From assembly GCA_002189035.1 (NCBI GenBank), contig CM007990.1, forward strand, positions 4,960,001-5,024,000: DNA of 64,000 bases, in the 5' to 3' direction. Shown piece by piece: positions 24,592-36,768 of this stretch. The first letter of the stretch is position 1. Every line of letters begins with the position of its first letter. The position numbers were made by a program, and so were the translations under genes. Below the pieces are notes generated by a model. It did no database searches and was not told where the DNA came from. It was given only the letters and a program-made list of their open reading frames with translations. Origin of the DNA: Utricularia gibba (taxonomy: Eukaryota > Streptophyta > Magnoliopsida > Lamiales > Lentibulariaceae).

Positions 24592-26210
24592 CCACTAAGT
24601 GGGCCTCATTTCCCTAAGTTGGGCTTCAGACGCCAGTGACCCGACCCATAATCCAGTATCCGAATGCAAAAAATGGATCAAGACGGTTACACCTATCTTG
24701 TCCGAACACGCAGAATTGACTAAACATAGAATCGGAAGCGACTAAATATAAAAGCGAAAATGATGAAAGATTCCATGTATCAAAACTCTAATAAAAAAGA
24801 TCTTAATATAATAATATATAATATATTTCAAATGAAAATAAAATTTATTTTAAATTCAAATAGTTTTCATTTTAAAATTTCAATTTGAATTCGTAAACAT
24901 CTATAACTATTTAAAAAGTAATTTCAATATATTATTTGATGCATTTTTTTAAGGTTTGAAGGGAATAAAGTAGAATGCCATCAGAAGCTTAGTGACATTG
25001 CCACTATTAGACCGAGTAGAAAATTCCACCCACTTGCCTTTTTCTGCCTTTAAGCACACCCACGACTTCCCATCCAAGAGATCAATGACCATAATAAATT
25101 CTCTATGCGCCAAAATGCATACATTTTTCTTAATTTTTTAATATCCGCATATGCTTTCATTTATTAAAAAAAGCATACATTATAAAATGATATTTAGAAA
25201 TAGTGAATGATATAAAAAGCATGATGCAGGTGGTATAGCACGAAGTGAACATGTGCAATATGTCAAATACTCGATTCGCCCCGATCTGACACTATATATT
25301 ATAGGACTCAACCTTTATTCTATTCTTTGAAATTGTTCTTTATAAATTAAACCACTTATTCTTAATTAATATATAGTAAAAAGTATGTTCCCTATATTTT
25401 CATGTTTTTAGATCAACGCCTTTCGGCATCTTAAACTGCATTGATTAAAAGTTGATGTTCGACTTTATGTAATAAAGTTTCTGTATGCCCAAAGAAAAGG
25501 CACACCACTCGAGAGTAACGTGACAAGAACATGATTCATGTCACAAGTAAGTTGTGGGTGATTTGAAAAGTTGACACCTTCAATTTTTCTTTTACATATG
25601 TGAGAATATTGATTATTTTTCTAAATCATCTAATGAATTGTCTATATAATTGCGTCTCCATATAATTTGGATCACTATCTTTCCATTACTTTGCAACTAA
25701 TTCTTTTATTATGGCTGATGAACTTTTTAACAAGAAATATGCATCACCCGAACTTATGGGACCAATGCGTGTCACTATTGAAATTGATTATGATAGAAAA
25801 TAGGTTTGACAAATATATTTTTAAAATATGATTATTTTGATAAATATGTAATGTTTTATCCTATTATTGAACAATATTGTTTGTTTTGAATATTTAATTT
25901 TCATGATTTTATATTTTTTCATTTCGATAAAAATAACACATACGAAATTAGAGAATGTCTATTTATATAAAACGTACCTCTATTCTGTTCATAACTTATG
26001 TGAAATTTGTCTAATATCTTTACATTCTTAATTCGACCAAATCTAATTTTGTATAATATTATATATTTCGAATATTTATTCTTCACGATTTTATATTTTT
26101 TATTTTCAGAAAAAAAGTTTCATATAAAATTAATAAAGTTCTTATATTTAATTACGTTCTCATCTCTCATCCATTATCAACGTGATATACCTTCACACAA
26201 GGCCACGGAC
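24592..26210. other. AT-rich intergenic DNA
   Basis: Long A/T-rich stretches with short runs of A and T and no ORF with a recognisable product. No tRNA or clear transposon end is seen. Confidence 0.55.
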
Positions 26211-26406
26211 TTATAAAATGTATGGATCAAACAGAGAGTAATTAATATGTATCAGAAATGACATAGCACAGGGCCATAGTCGATGGCAAGGAAGCCACAT
26301 ACATACAGCTTTATTTTTATTATGCGCAGGAATTGCAGAAACACACACAGCACATGCATCACAAGTCCAAGTCCAGCTGAAAAGAGCAATAAGCCACAAA
26401 TTTTTA

Positions 26407-27300
26407 CTACTCATAGAAGTCGCTGGTGGTTTTCTTGCTGTAACCACCGTATCCACCGCCGCTCTGAGGCTGGGTGTCTTCATCGCTGGGCCTCGACGAG
26501 TAGCCACCAGTTTCTTGGTCGTCGGAGTAACTCTTCTTGCCGGTGCTGTAGGTGTCGGCGGTTGTGTATTCTGATGACGGCTCATCAGAGTAACCCTGAG
26601 TAGTTTTCTTGTTGTAGCCATCATCTTCGGTGTAACCGCTATTCAAGCTCTTAGAAGGCTCATCGGAGTAACTGTCTCCCTGGCCAAACCCCACATCAGA
26701 CTTCTTGCCTGTTGGACCAGAGAAAATGTGGAGAAGATGAGTATGTAATTAAATAACAATTTTGTTGGCAGTTTGACTTTCAATAATAAATTTCACGGGA
26801 TTACCATAACCAGTGTCGGTGTCGCCGTAGCCACCGGATTGCTTGTCATCAGAAGAGCCCTTGTAAGAATCATAGTCGCCGGAAGTCTTGTACGTGTCGG
26901 TGTCGTAGTCACCGGACGGGGTTTCGTCAGTCGAATTCTTGTAAGAACCATAGTCACTAGACACCTTATTGTCTCCGGAAGCCTTGTACGTGTCGTAGTC
27001 ACCGGACGGCGTGTCCTCGGTCGAAGCCTTGTAAGAAGCATAGTCACCGGACACCTTATCGTCTCCGGAAGCCTTGTACGTGTCGTAGTCACCGTACGAC
27101 GTGTCATCAGTTTTGTTAAAGCCATAGCCTCCAGACTGCTTATCCCCGCCGGAAGTCTTGAACGTGTCGTTGTCACCGGACGGCGTGTCATCGGTCTTGT
27201 AAGAAGCATCGTCACCGGCGGGCTTGTCTTGCTGGTAGTCGGAGTCCTCGGATTGGTCAGGCTTCTTGTTTCCCTTCACGATGTTGGAGAGGAAATCCAT
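26407..27300 (-). CDS. Disordered, repeat-rich Asp/Ser/Gly/Tyr/Lys protein of unknown function
   Basis: Two exons (27300-26805 and 26708-26407) code for 265 residues with a GT-AG intron in phase 1. The start MDFLSNIVKGNKK is followed by about four copies of a roughly 30-residue unit such as DTPSGDYDTYKASG plus DKVSGDYASYKAS. The rest continues in Gly/Tyr/Ser-rich sequence ending GGYGGYSKKTTSDFYE. There is no signal peptide or membrane span, and it should be highly hydrophilic and disordered, like hydrophilins. The MDF start and the position near KTI12/DRL1 recall the nodulin-related/NRP stress genes of Arabidopsis (about At1g13930 and At2g03440), but the similarity is weak and this is inference. 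A TATA-like box lies 98 nt upstream. Confidence 0.75.
26815..27215 (-). repeat. Degenerate in-frame tandem repeat inside the disordered protein gene
   Basis: Units of about 90 nt encode (T/S)xxTPSGDYDTYKASG..KVS.DY.SYK. Adjacent copies share long identical stretches, for example GACACGTACAAGGCTTCCGG. Copy number may vary between individuals. The units abut with no unique spacers, so this is not a CRISPR array. Confidence 0.8.
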
Positions 27301-27397
27301 CGGCGGCAGATGAAGATGAAGAGGGATCAGAAAAATCCAACGGCTGAAATGAAGCGCTGTAGAGTGGAGCGTGTTCAGAAAGAAGAACACTCCCAGG

Positions 27398-27405
27398 TAT
27401 AAATA
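27398..27405 (-). promoter_or_regulatory. TATA-like box of the disordered protein gene
   Basis: The minus strand reads TATTTATA about 98 nt upstream of the ATG at 27300, in a locally GC-richer context. Confidence 0.5.
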
Positions 27406-27410
27406 GAGGA

Positions 27411-28533
27411 GCCGAGGGATATTTCTCCAGTCGCTGCCGACATGTCGCCTCTATATGCCATCGGTAATAACTCCCCCACTATTTACTAATTTCATAAATA
27501 AATATTACATTTTTTCAAAAAATAACATTTTTAGGATTTTATTATTAATAAACGTAAATAATTAATTAATATATAATGATATATAAATATCTCTAATCCA
27601 AAATAAAGAAAGGGACCATACACCATCAACCGTTTCCAGACCTCAACAGTTAATTTTGTGCCACCGCCGCGTACCGAAAGTCGTTTCTGTGGGGCCCAGT
27701 ATCCAATCGACCAATTTTCCATTAATGTTTTTTTGTCGTACTAACACTCACATTTTTTTGGTTAGTACGCCAAAAAAATCAGTAAATTCAATTGAAGAAT
27801 AAGCTGATTTTTTTAAATAATGATGTAATATTATAATATAATAACTAAAAATCAGTCAATTCAATTTAAATTATTATATAATAATTCATTCCAAATTTGT
27901 GATTTTTATGTATGCCAAATAACTCCTTATGATTTTGAATTTCATGAATTTTATTAGTTATCTTTGATTAAAATATAAAAACGAAGATATTTTTAATGCA
28001 CATCTTAAAAATATCTTGCTTTTTATATTTTATAGATATATTATATTGGAAATATCTTTGTTTTTTTTATCATGACTTAATGATGAAGCTTTGCCTTATC
28101 TTGGGACGCGGTGCAAGGATCGGATCTCCACTGGGCACGTGGTGATCATCCAATACACTATCAATTGTATTATTAATTATTCTTGGGAGGTGTCGGCAGG
28201 GAATTTAAAATTCGAATATTCTTGTCATATTAGGGCACGCTAATTTTGGAATTTGGGCAATTTAATAAAAAAGGAAAAATAATCTTCCAAAAACTATGTC
28301 CGACATTATTGGGCTAAATAAGGGCTCAATTGTTGACAAATGGGCCGCTGGTCTCGTCAAGGAAGATCCAGCCCTTTCTCTGTCCCTCTGCTCGTACGAG
28401 TTTCTGAACAGTTTGATGAACTCTTGTGTTTGAAGCTCACACATGAATGTTTTTTCCTGAGAGTACTCAACAAATCCAATCAAACTGAGGAAACTTTTGA
28501 TCCCATTTATGATGTTTTGGTCTGATCTGGGAA
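27411..28533. other. AT-rich intergenic DNA
   Basis: I see no gene here. The stretch is the promoter side of the repeat-protein gene and the downstream side of the lumen-protein gene. Confidence 0.5.
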
Positions 28534-29579
28534 TCAGTCGGCGCCAGCCTTTTCCTTCAACATGGCGATGAATTTCTCCCTTTCCTCTGGAGTCATCCCC
28601 TCTGCTGAGCAGTCTCCAACTCCCCACTCAGCTCCTCGGATGCAATATTTGTCAAGAATTGCTTTCTTGTTTCTGAAAAATAAATCAGCTGGGGTGAGGT
28701 GGCAGCTACTATTTTACATGAATCCAAACGAAAGATACACAAGGTGTGCTACTTCTCTTTGTTTAGCTTCGATTGCTCGAGCAGCTTCTTCAGTATGGGA
28801 GACTCCTTGAATCTGGCATCGTTCTCCGCGTACTTCTTTTGGTTTTCCTCTGGGTTATAAGGCAATTCAGAAATAAGCATGTGGTGGGATTATATGAAGA
28901 ATGCGTACCGTTTAAGCGTGCGAGGAAGTCCATCTGAGGTAACTGGGGACCAGGAATCGACTCAAGTCCGGAGAAGCCGGAAAGAAATCCGGCATGGGCT
29001 GAAAGAGAGACAATTCAGTTAAATTTCAGGTATGTGATTGCTTCAGTTTCAGCAATAGCCTCTGGTCAATGCTTGTGATTAGAACAATCGTCAATAGTTG
29101 TGTGATACAGGAGTTAATTTTTGGGGGCATCACTTTTCAACATTATCAAACTCATTCATCATTCATGCTAAAAGAAGTATCAACAAGTTTTCAGGAGATG
29201 GCTCTTTATCCTACAAAATCACATCTTCCCCAGTGGGCATTTACACTAAAAATGTGAACTTGGCCATTGACATCCAAAAACGCAACCTAAAGAAACCCAA
29301 TTCCAATGAACCCATGTAATAATTCCATAAATTGAGTACAAATTCACCTGGAATGCACCAGAAAGCTACTGAAAGAGAGACGGCAACGGGAACAAAAGAT
29401 GTCCGAACCAAATTTTTCAAAAGGATTGCTGAGGAGGGGGATGAGTCGTTCCCTGTTTCCGGGATTCTTCGGGATGAGACCGTCGAAAGGAACTTCTTTC
29501 CAGGCACCGCAAAAGTTGGATTAGTGAAATTCATAGTTGAAGGCTTAACCAGAGAAGCATTCAGAAGAAGCGAAACCAT
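28534..29579 (-). CDS. Thylakoid lumen protein (TL16/MPH2-like)
   Basis: Exons on the minus strand are 29579-29348, 28998-28909, 28849-28753 and 28672-28534, giving 185 residues. The N-terminus MVSLLLNASLVKPSTMNF is a Ser/Thr/Lys-rich chloroplast transit peptide. A hydrophobic lumen-targeting segment then ends in AHA|G (about residues 78-80), a classic thylakoid processing site. The mature part has GLESIPGPQLPQMDFLARLN, ENQKKYAENDARFKESPI and the motif KYCIRGAEWGVGDCS, then EREKFIAMLKEKAGAD. I match this to the 16.5 kDa thylakoid lumen protein (remembered locus At4g02530, MPH2, photosystem II protection), with moderate certainty. Lumen targeting is well supported by the sequence. It is divergent from the PPR gene. 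Confidence 0.82.
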
Positions 29580-30059
29580 GTCTCGACGTTCCTACAGAAA
29601 CAAGAAACGCAACGGTCACTAAAAGATCAGGCTCGGCAAATATGGGGAGTGAATATGCAATTACGAGAGAGATACGGGTAACTTAGGAAGTACAAGTGGG
29701 TAACTCGGAGATACCAAAGCCGGAGATTCTTCTACTCTTGTTCTTGCCAAGAAGCAGGATTCAATTTGGAATAGGGTTTAAATTCTCTGACTGAAACTGC
29801 TGTTACTTATCTTCAAAAATCCCGCGAAGCCTCTCGGTGGGAACAACAAAGGTGAGTTCTTTACCTTGTCCGAAGGCTGAGAGTTGGCGGCAGCACCTTA
29901 GTTTCGGCTCCCATGAATTAAAGCCTTCTTCCGTTTTCTCCCCCATGCAGCAGGGTATGGATCTAAACTCATTCCTATGGCTGAGGCTTTGGAGTAATGA
30001 GGCGTTAAGTTGTTATCCTGGTGCTAGCTATTGTCATGTTATCACTTATTCGGAGGATC

Positions 30060-30114
30060 AATTTCCAGCATCCTTATCAGATAGTCATGGTATCTGATAG
30101 GAGTGCTGGAAATT
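30060..30114. repeat. Long inverted repeat (hairpin) in the lumen-protein/PPR spacer
   Basis: The left arm 30060-30083 and right arm 30091-30114 form a stem of about 23 bp with two one-base bulges and a 7-nt loop (GTCATGG). The outer half ATTTCCAGCA pairs with TGCTGGAAAT and the inner half ATCAGATA with TATCTGAT. A run of T follows the right arm. A second, 7-bp hairpin (TTGCTGG/CCAGCAA) follows at 30162-30180. Confidence 0.75.
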
Positions 30115-30222
30115 TTTTTCTGATTCTTTTTGCTGTGTTATGTTTGCCAAGAATGCTGATATTGCTGGTTTTTCCAGCAACTTGTTGACTTTCTGTTACT
30201 TCTGCCGGAAATTGGTGGAGGA

Positions 30223-32478
30223 ATGGTGGCCCCATACATTCCTCTTTTCAGGGCTTGTTCGACCTTGAAATCAATTCGTCAGCTTCATGCATATCTCATC
30301 GTATTGGGATTTCATGGGGATCTCCTTGCATCGACGAAGCTGATCGGTTCATACTCGGAAATGGGTTGTGTCTATTCTGCAAACAAGATTTTTGGTGCCT
30401 TCAAGAAACCAGATTCGTTCATGTGGGGTGTGCTGATTAAGTGCCATGTCTGGAATGGTTTGTTTGAGGAGGCGATTTTGTTGTACGAAAAGGTTCTGGA
30501 GAGCTTAAATGAGTTAAGTAGCTTCGTTTTCCCTTCTGTCCTGAGAGCTTGCTCTGCAGTTAAAGATCTAAGTATGGGAGAAAGGATCCACGCTAGGATA
30601 TTGAAGTCTGGTTTTGAGTCTGATACCGTGATTGAGACTGCCCTTCTTAGCATGTATGGGGAAAATGGATGTTCATTCAATGCGAGAAAACTATTTGATT
30701 CCATGGCTACAAGGGATGTCGTGTCATGGAGCTCAATAGTTTCTAACTATGTGCGAGATGGACAACCTTTAGAGGGACTGGAAATCTTCAGGGAGATGGT
30801 AAGAGAAGGTATAGAAATCGATTCTGTTACCTTGCTTAGTATTGCAGAGGCTTGTGGTGAAATGGGATTTTGGCATGCCGGAAGGTCTTGCCATGGCTAT
30901 GTAATTAGAAGGAATATTGGCAGTGATCACGATGCATTGGGAAGTTCTCTTATTGCAATGTATGGAAAATGTGGTGACACTCGCGTAGCAGAAAGGTTGT
31001 TCTTTTATGGTGCGCATTGTAACATTGCTTCATGGACTGCATTGATATCTTGCTACAATCAAAATGGATGCTACTCAAAAGCAATAGAGACGTTTATTGA
31101 GATGCAGAAATGTGATGTTGGCTGCAACAGTGTCACTTTGATGAGTATTGTCTGCTCTTGTGCTCGAGTAGGATGGTTAAGGCAAGGGAAGTCTGTTCAT
31201 GGATATGCTATAAGGAATAACATTGACTTGAAGAAAGACTTTCTAAGGTCATCTTTGATCGATTTGTATGCTAACTGTGGTAACGTGGGATACGGGCACT
31301 TGGTTTTCAATGGGACACAAGAAAAGCATATTGTCTCTTGGAATATCCTCATATCAGGTTATGCAAGAGAAGGAATGTCTCAGGAGGCTCTATCACTATT
31401 CGGTCAGATGTTGACTCAAGGGGTGATTCCAGATTCTTTTTCCTTAGCTAGTGCTCTTTTGGCATGTAGAGATATTAGTTTTTTCGGTTTCGGATGTCAA
31501 ATTCATTGCCTTGCAATCAAGTCATTGCAAATCCAAAATGAGTTTGTCGAAAATACTCTGATACACATGTATTCAAATTGTGGGTCTGTAAATTCAGCGA
31601 GCAGGATATTTCAAGCCAGGCAGGAACGAAGTACAGTTACATGGAACACCATGTTGTGTGGTTTCTCCCAAAATGGTTATTCAGAGCAAGCTCTCTTTCT
31701 TTTTACTGAGATGTTTGCCAAATGCATTAACATGGACCAAGTAACCTTTACTATAGTCTTACAAGCGTGTGCAGATCAGGGGCTTGTGGATCGAGGGAGA
31801 TGGATTCACCATAAACTACTGACATCTGGTTTGACAGCAGACGTGTATACAGGCACAGCTCTAATCAATATGTATGCTCGATGCGGGGACCTGCAGATGG
31901 CTCAGAGAGTTTTCAGCAACATGACAGAAAGGAGTCCTGCATCTTGGAGTTCCATAATAGGAGGTTATGCTATGCATGGCCATATTGATGATTCAATTGC
32001 TCTTTTTGATCAGATGATAAAATCTGGAGTGGAGCCTAATGACATCACTTTCATGAGCATCCTTTCAGCTTGCAGTCATGCTGGATATGTCGAAAAGGGG
32101 AAGTATTATTTCAACTCGTTAGTCAAAGATTATGGTATTAACCCCAGCTCGGAGCATTATGCCTGTTTGGTTGATATGCTAAGCCGATCCGGTGATTTGA
32201 AGGGTGCTTATGAAGTCTTGGATTCCATGCCTTTTCCTTCAGATGCTAGAACTTGGGGTGCACTGGTGAATGGGTGCAGAATACATAATAGAGTGGATTT
32301 TTTGAACAGCATCAACAGAAACCTCATTGGTATGGAAGCTGAGGATTCGGGGTATTACAAAGTTTTGGCTAATGTGTATGCTGATGCCGGTAAATGGAAT
32401 GAGTTCATGATGGTTAGAGCAAAGATAAGAAGTATGACTCTGAAGAACGTCCATGGCTGCAGCATGATTGAGACTTGA
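30223..32478 (+). CDS. PLS/E-class pentatricopeptide repeat protein
   Basis: PPR proteins bind organelle RNA and guide editing, splicing or stability. The intronless 751-residue frame starts MVAPYIPLFRACSTLKSIRQ. It holds a tandem series of P, L and S repeats, seen as recurring VVSWSSIVSNYVRDGQPLEG, CGDTRVAERLF and ITFMSILSACSHAGYVEKGK blocks. The C-terminal E motif is YYKVLANVYADAGKWNEF, and it ends CSMIET without a DYW domain. It probably recruits a DYW partner in trans. The organelle is likely mitochondrial, but the N-terminus shows no obvious presequence. It resembles the remembered At1g69350 protein. Confidence 0.94.
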   Translation: MVAPYIPLFRACSTLKSIRQLHAYLIVLGFHGDLLASTKLIGSYSEMGCVYSANKIFGAFKKPDSFMWGVLIKCHVWNGLFEEAILLYEKVLESLNELSSFVFPSVLRACSAVKDLSMGERIHARILKSGFESDTVIETALLSMYGENGCSFNARKLFDSMATRDVVSWSSIVSNYVRDGQPLEGLEIFREMVREGIEIDSVTLLSIAEACGEMGFWHAGRSCHGYVIRRNIGSDHDALGSSLIAMYGKCGDTRVAERLFFYGAHCNIASWTALISCYNQNGCYSKAIETFIEMQKCDVGCNSVTLMSIVCSCARVGWLRQGKSVHGYAIRNNIDLKKDFLRSSLIDLYANCGNVGYGHLVFNGTQEKHIVSWNILISGYAREGMSQEALSLFGQMLTQGVIPDSFSLASALLACRDISFFGFGCQIHCLAIKSLQIQNEFVENTLIHMYSNCGSVNSASRIFQARQERSTVTWNTMLCGFSQNGYSEQALFLFTEMFAKCINMDQVTFTIVLQACADQGLVDRGRWIHHKLLTSGLTADVYTGTALINMYARCGDLQMAQRVFSNMTERSPASWSSIIGGYAMHGHIDDSIALFDQMIKSGVEPNDITFMSILSACSHAGYVEKGKYYFNSLVKDYGINPSSEHYACLVDMLSRSGDLKGAYEVLDSMPFPSDARTWGALVNGCRIHNRVDFLNSINRNLIGMEAEDSGYYKVLANVYADAGKWNEFMMVRAKIRSMTLKNVHGCSMIET

Positions 32479-34022
32479 AACTCAGAAGACGGGTGTTTGC
32501 TGAAACAGGCTGTAGTGATGTATGCAATGATGATCATCTGGCTCACATACTCCTCTGACAGAAAAGAGGGTCTTGCCTCGATCCAGAAACAAGTTGAAAA
32601 ACAATCGCCTTCTTCCTTCCAGGAGTACATGCAGTTCTTTGGTTGATGAGTGGAATCCAATCTTCATCATTCCCTGGAATGTCAGAAAGAGACAACAGAT
32701 GCTTGTCATCTTTTTAACTGGATTAACACATAATTAGGCAATAGAATAACTGTGTGTATAGCAGGATTCTTTCTGTGGTTATTGTCATAAGGATTGATGG
32801 AGACAGCACATTGGTTTGCTGTCGAGATGAATCAAGTTCAAGATCTCGTGACCTTGAGATGACAAAAATAAAAAAAAATGACCAAAACATTCAATACACA
32901 ATGATGGGCCAATGGATCTAATAGAATCAACACAGTGAGGGGACGTTGCTTGAACGAAGTTGCTAGATGGATGATTCAATCGGTCTGCATCACCTTGAAA
33001 AAATGGAGTCATCCCTGTTGATGAAAACCTCCTAACCAGCAAAAAAGGAAGTATATTCAGTTGTTGTCGTAAGCATGCAAGAGTATGATACACGTGTCAC
33101 GGTTTGAGTGAATCTGGTTAAGTATTGATGAGTTGCTACAGTTTTGTCAGTTATTACTTCCACACTGAATAGTGACAAGGTGGGATCTTGATATAGTTTC
33201 CATAGCAGAGAGTAGAATTTATTCGTATCTTCATGGCAATGAAGAATAAGCAAGTAGCTTAACTCGAGGATATGGACAGTGGACCATGCTATGAAAGGAG
33301 TCCGCATTTAATGTCTTCCTTTTCCATTTTTCTCGATTTGTCCTGGAGTTCGCTGTTCGCCCCACGGAAAAAACAAAAATGAAATCAGCTGAAAATCACA
33401 AGGGGACGGAGGGTGGTGGTTATGGAGTCATAAATGGTGGTGTGGTGCAGTTGCAGCAAAAATGATGTGCAACTGGGATGGGTGTTGCTGTTCTGTGTTG
33501 TGGCAAGTGATTGAATAGACGATGTATGAATCAAGGAAAGGAGATTAAAGTGAGTTAAAGTTGGGGTTTTGCAGAAGGACCAAGTAATTATACGCGCCAG
33601 AAAAGAGCTTGGATTCCGTCCATTAGGTCTCTTTCCGCTCCTTCCGCTCCGGCTGGCGGCGTAGATCTCAGTTGGGTTTCAGCTAAGAGTTCCCCATTTG
33701 GCACTATACTTGTTTTCTAGCCATCATTGCGGTTTGTTATAATTCAGCGGACAGCGAAAAGAGGGGCTCTTCGCCCATCGATGATGGCTAGCTAGCTCAT
33801 CAACCCCACTTTCTTCTCCTTTTCCTGAAGTTCATATTTTTGGGATCAACAGCGAGATTTGTGGGAAAGAGTTCTGAGTTGGTTCGCCCGTCGGGCATTG
33901 ACTGAGAATCTGCAGCGCGGTGGCAACGGGGAAACTAGCTCTTTCAGTGTTGTTTTGAGAGTCAAAAGGTCGTTTGTTTTCCGGGTTTTCAAAAGAACAT
34001 ATTTTTCTTTGAATTGTGAACA
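32479..34022. other. Intergenic DNA between the PPR and S-acyltransferase genes
   Basis: I see no gene. The PPR 3' UTR should occupy the first part, and the last about 400 nt (GC-richer, with pyrimidine tracts) is the likely promoter and 5' UTR of the S-acyltransferase gene. Confidence 0.5.
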
Positions 34023-36768
34023 ATGAGAAAGCATGGTTGGCAGCTCCCTTACCATCCGCTTCAGGTGATTTTCTCCTCTGTTTCTCTTCTTTAATTTGGA
34101 GTCTCTAAAACATAAATCTCCATGCCTGCAGGTGGTTGCTGTGGCTGTATTTCTAGCACTGGGATTTGCTTTCTATGTTTTCTTTGCTCCTTTTCTGGGA
34201 AAACCGTTGTTCCAATACTTAGCGATGGGGATTTACACGCCTCTCGTGAGCAAATTTGTACCCTCATCTTCGATTTTGATATGATCTACATTCAAGTTTC
34301 CCTTTCATTAAGCTTTTGCATTCTCCTTGTTTGGTTTCTGGAAATTTGTTCAGAAAAGCATTCTTGTCTCCTTGGTAGCTGCATGTGGGCTTTCTTTGAT
34401 CCTCTCCCATAAATGCTATTTCAGGAAAAAAAAAATATTCTTGTTATGTATATTAAATGACAGCATCTGTAGTAAAAACCACTTCTGGAAGTTGCTTGTT
34501 CATAATGCTATTACTTGTCTTAATGAGCTTTTCATGTCTATAATCTGTTGGCCGTATCCTGCAATTTCTCCAGGTACTATCCTCCTTTGGCCTATACATT
34601 TGGTGCGCTGCTGCTGATCCTGCTGATCCTGGAGTTTTCAAGTCTAAAAAATATCTTCGAATTCATGAGAACCAACGGCATAACATTCCCAGAGTCTCTA
34701 AACGTGAGACATGTTCGTCCATTCAAGACAGCAGACCAGAGGCAAGTGAAAGGGAAGCTACTGCTGAAGGAAAAACAGATAATGCATTGGTTGTTGATCA
34801 TAATTCAAAGCCTCGAAACCGCCTTCCCGTGATTCTGGCTGTGCTGCCATGTGCTCACTTTTGCAGCGCTTGTGAAGAGAATGCGGATAAACATAGTGAG
34901 GATGGGATGTTCTTCTGTAGTCTATGTGAAGTAGAGGTATTTGTAACTTCTTATTGCACTTATCTTGATGTTGGCTGTTTTTTATCTGATCACTGCTGAA
35001 GACAGTGGATTCCAAATCCCCTGCAGGTTTTCAAATGCAGCAAGCATTGTCGAGTTTGTGATAAATGTGTTGACTGCTTTGATCACCATTGCCGGGTACA
35101 AAAGAATCTAGATTTTGGTTACATATCATCAGGTTGAAGATAACTACTAGTTTCATAATATCTTGCTCTTGTCTTCCCAGTGGTTAAACAATTGTATAGG
35201 CAAAAGGAACTACAGAAAATTCTTTCCTCTGATGGTTTCTGCTCTGCTCCTGGTAACCATATCCATCATTCTTTCATATATTCACTTCTACCATTCACTT
35301 ACATCATACTGTTCCTCTACTTCACCTTGTACTGCAGCTCATCCTTCAATGGACAACAGGAATCATCGTCATCGTTCTCTGTTTTCTCCAGAAGAAGAGA
35401 TTTGCTGCTGAAATCAGCGCCAAGCTCGGGAGCAGTTTCACAGTTGTTCCATTTGTAATCGTTGTGGTGAGTGCTTGTTTCCTGTAATATCTCCCCTGTA
35501 ACTTGTCCACTGTTGTATGGCTCTTCAAGATACGGTTCCATTTCCCCGGCTTGCTGAAACACGCAGGGAGTTTGCACAATACTGGCCATGGTGGCCACCT
35601 TGCCACTTGCTCAGCTCTTCCTGTTTCACGTCCTTCTCATAAAAAAGGTTGGATTTTTCGTGTACTTTTCGTATCCCATTCATGTTTCAGCTGTTATTAA
35701 CACTGGGATGACAGGGACTGAGCACGTATGACTACATCGTCGCTCTCAGAGAGCAAGAGCAGCAACAGGCGACCGTGAGCGGGGAGCAGAGTCCTCAAAT
35801 GTCTCTGGTTAGCTCTGTTACTGGATTAAGCAGCACCAGCTCGTTCAATACGTTTAATCGAGCTGCATGGTGCACACCACCCAGGCTTTTCGTTGAAGAT
35901 CAGGTATCCGATCTTGTCAGCATTTCCTTGGGGTGAAAAGTGCATTTCTTCCTCATTATGCCTCTTCTGTTTGCAGCTTGATGTTGTGCCCCCAGACAGT
36001 GTCTCTGTCAGCTCTCACGGAAAGAAGATCATTGCAGAGGAACCGTTGAAGAGGAAGAATCCACCGTCCGTGAAGATCAGTCCTTGGACACTGGCCCGTT
36101 TAAATCCAGAAGATGTGTCGAAGGCAGCTTCAGAAGCTAGAAAAAACTCAAAGATTCTACGCCCTGTAGCCAGAAATGAATCGGCTTATCCTTTTGAAAC
36201 AGAGAGCAGCGTCGGCAGCAGTGGCCGGAGGATGGTACTGGACCCAGATAACCACCAAAAACAAGGCAGTGGGCGCATCCGCCTCCCGACGGAGATGCCA
36301 ACTGAACAGAGACAGAGGCATCCCACATCGGATCTGAAAAGCATCAAGGATGATCATCATCCTATGAGCAGAGGAACATCTACAAGCTTTTCCTCTCTGC
36401 AGCTAGAAGCCCGAAGTGCATTCCATCAAAAACGGGTTGTTCTGTTTGCATCCGGGAACATCACGTCTTCCCCGGAAAGTATCTTGGAGTCTCCTGATCT
36501 CAACCCCTTCCAAGCTTCCTCATCTGGCCGGGAAGAGTCTCGAACACCTGTGGCTGCTCCTGCTGCTGCACTAGGCAATGGAGATGACATCCCGTTTTCA
36601 AGATCAACTAGTGATGGATATGATGCATCAGGCGGGGAAGACAGTGACCGAGATCCAGCAAGGTTTCTGAGCAGGCAAACCAACTGGGCAAGCATACTCT
36701 TTGGATCCGAAACAGAAATTAGCATCTCAAACTCGGGGTGGACACCATCATCTTCCTCGAAGATGTGA
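34023..36768 (+). CDS. PAT22: Protein S-acyltransferase, DHHC type (PAT22-like)
   Basis: This enzyme attaches palmitate to cysteines of membrane proteins. Nine exons, all with GT-AG borders, close in frame: 34023-34064, 34132-34245, 34574-34936, 35027-35095, 35181-35252, 35338-35466, 35567-35647, 35715-35903 and 35977-36768. They give 616 residues. The start MRKHGWQLPYHPLQVVAVAV leads into two membrane spans and the DPADPG motif. The Cys-rich domain contains DHHC at residues 192-195, followed by RWLNNCIGKRNY. Two more spans and a TTxE-like region (LSTYDYIVALREQEQQ) follow. The long Ser-rich tail is variable and includes KISPWTLARLNPEDV. Closest remembered relative: At1g69420. The next two homologues in Arabidopsis order (At1g69430 and AGO7) follow directly here. 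Confidence 0.94.

Noticed and set aside
26815-27215. CRISPR-like spacing of repeats
   Set aside because: The repeats are in-frame protein repeats, abut without unique spacers, and this is a plant nuclear gene.
26773-27402. 209-residue Val/Arg-rich plus-strand ORF
   Set aside because: It is the antisense of the repeat-protein gene; its repeats simply mirror the coding repeats.
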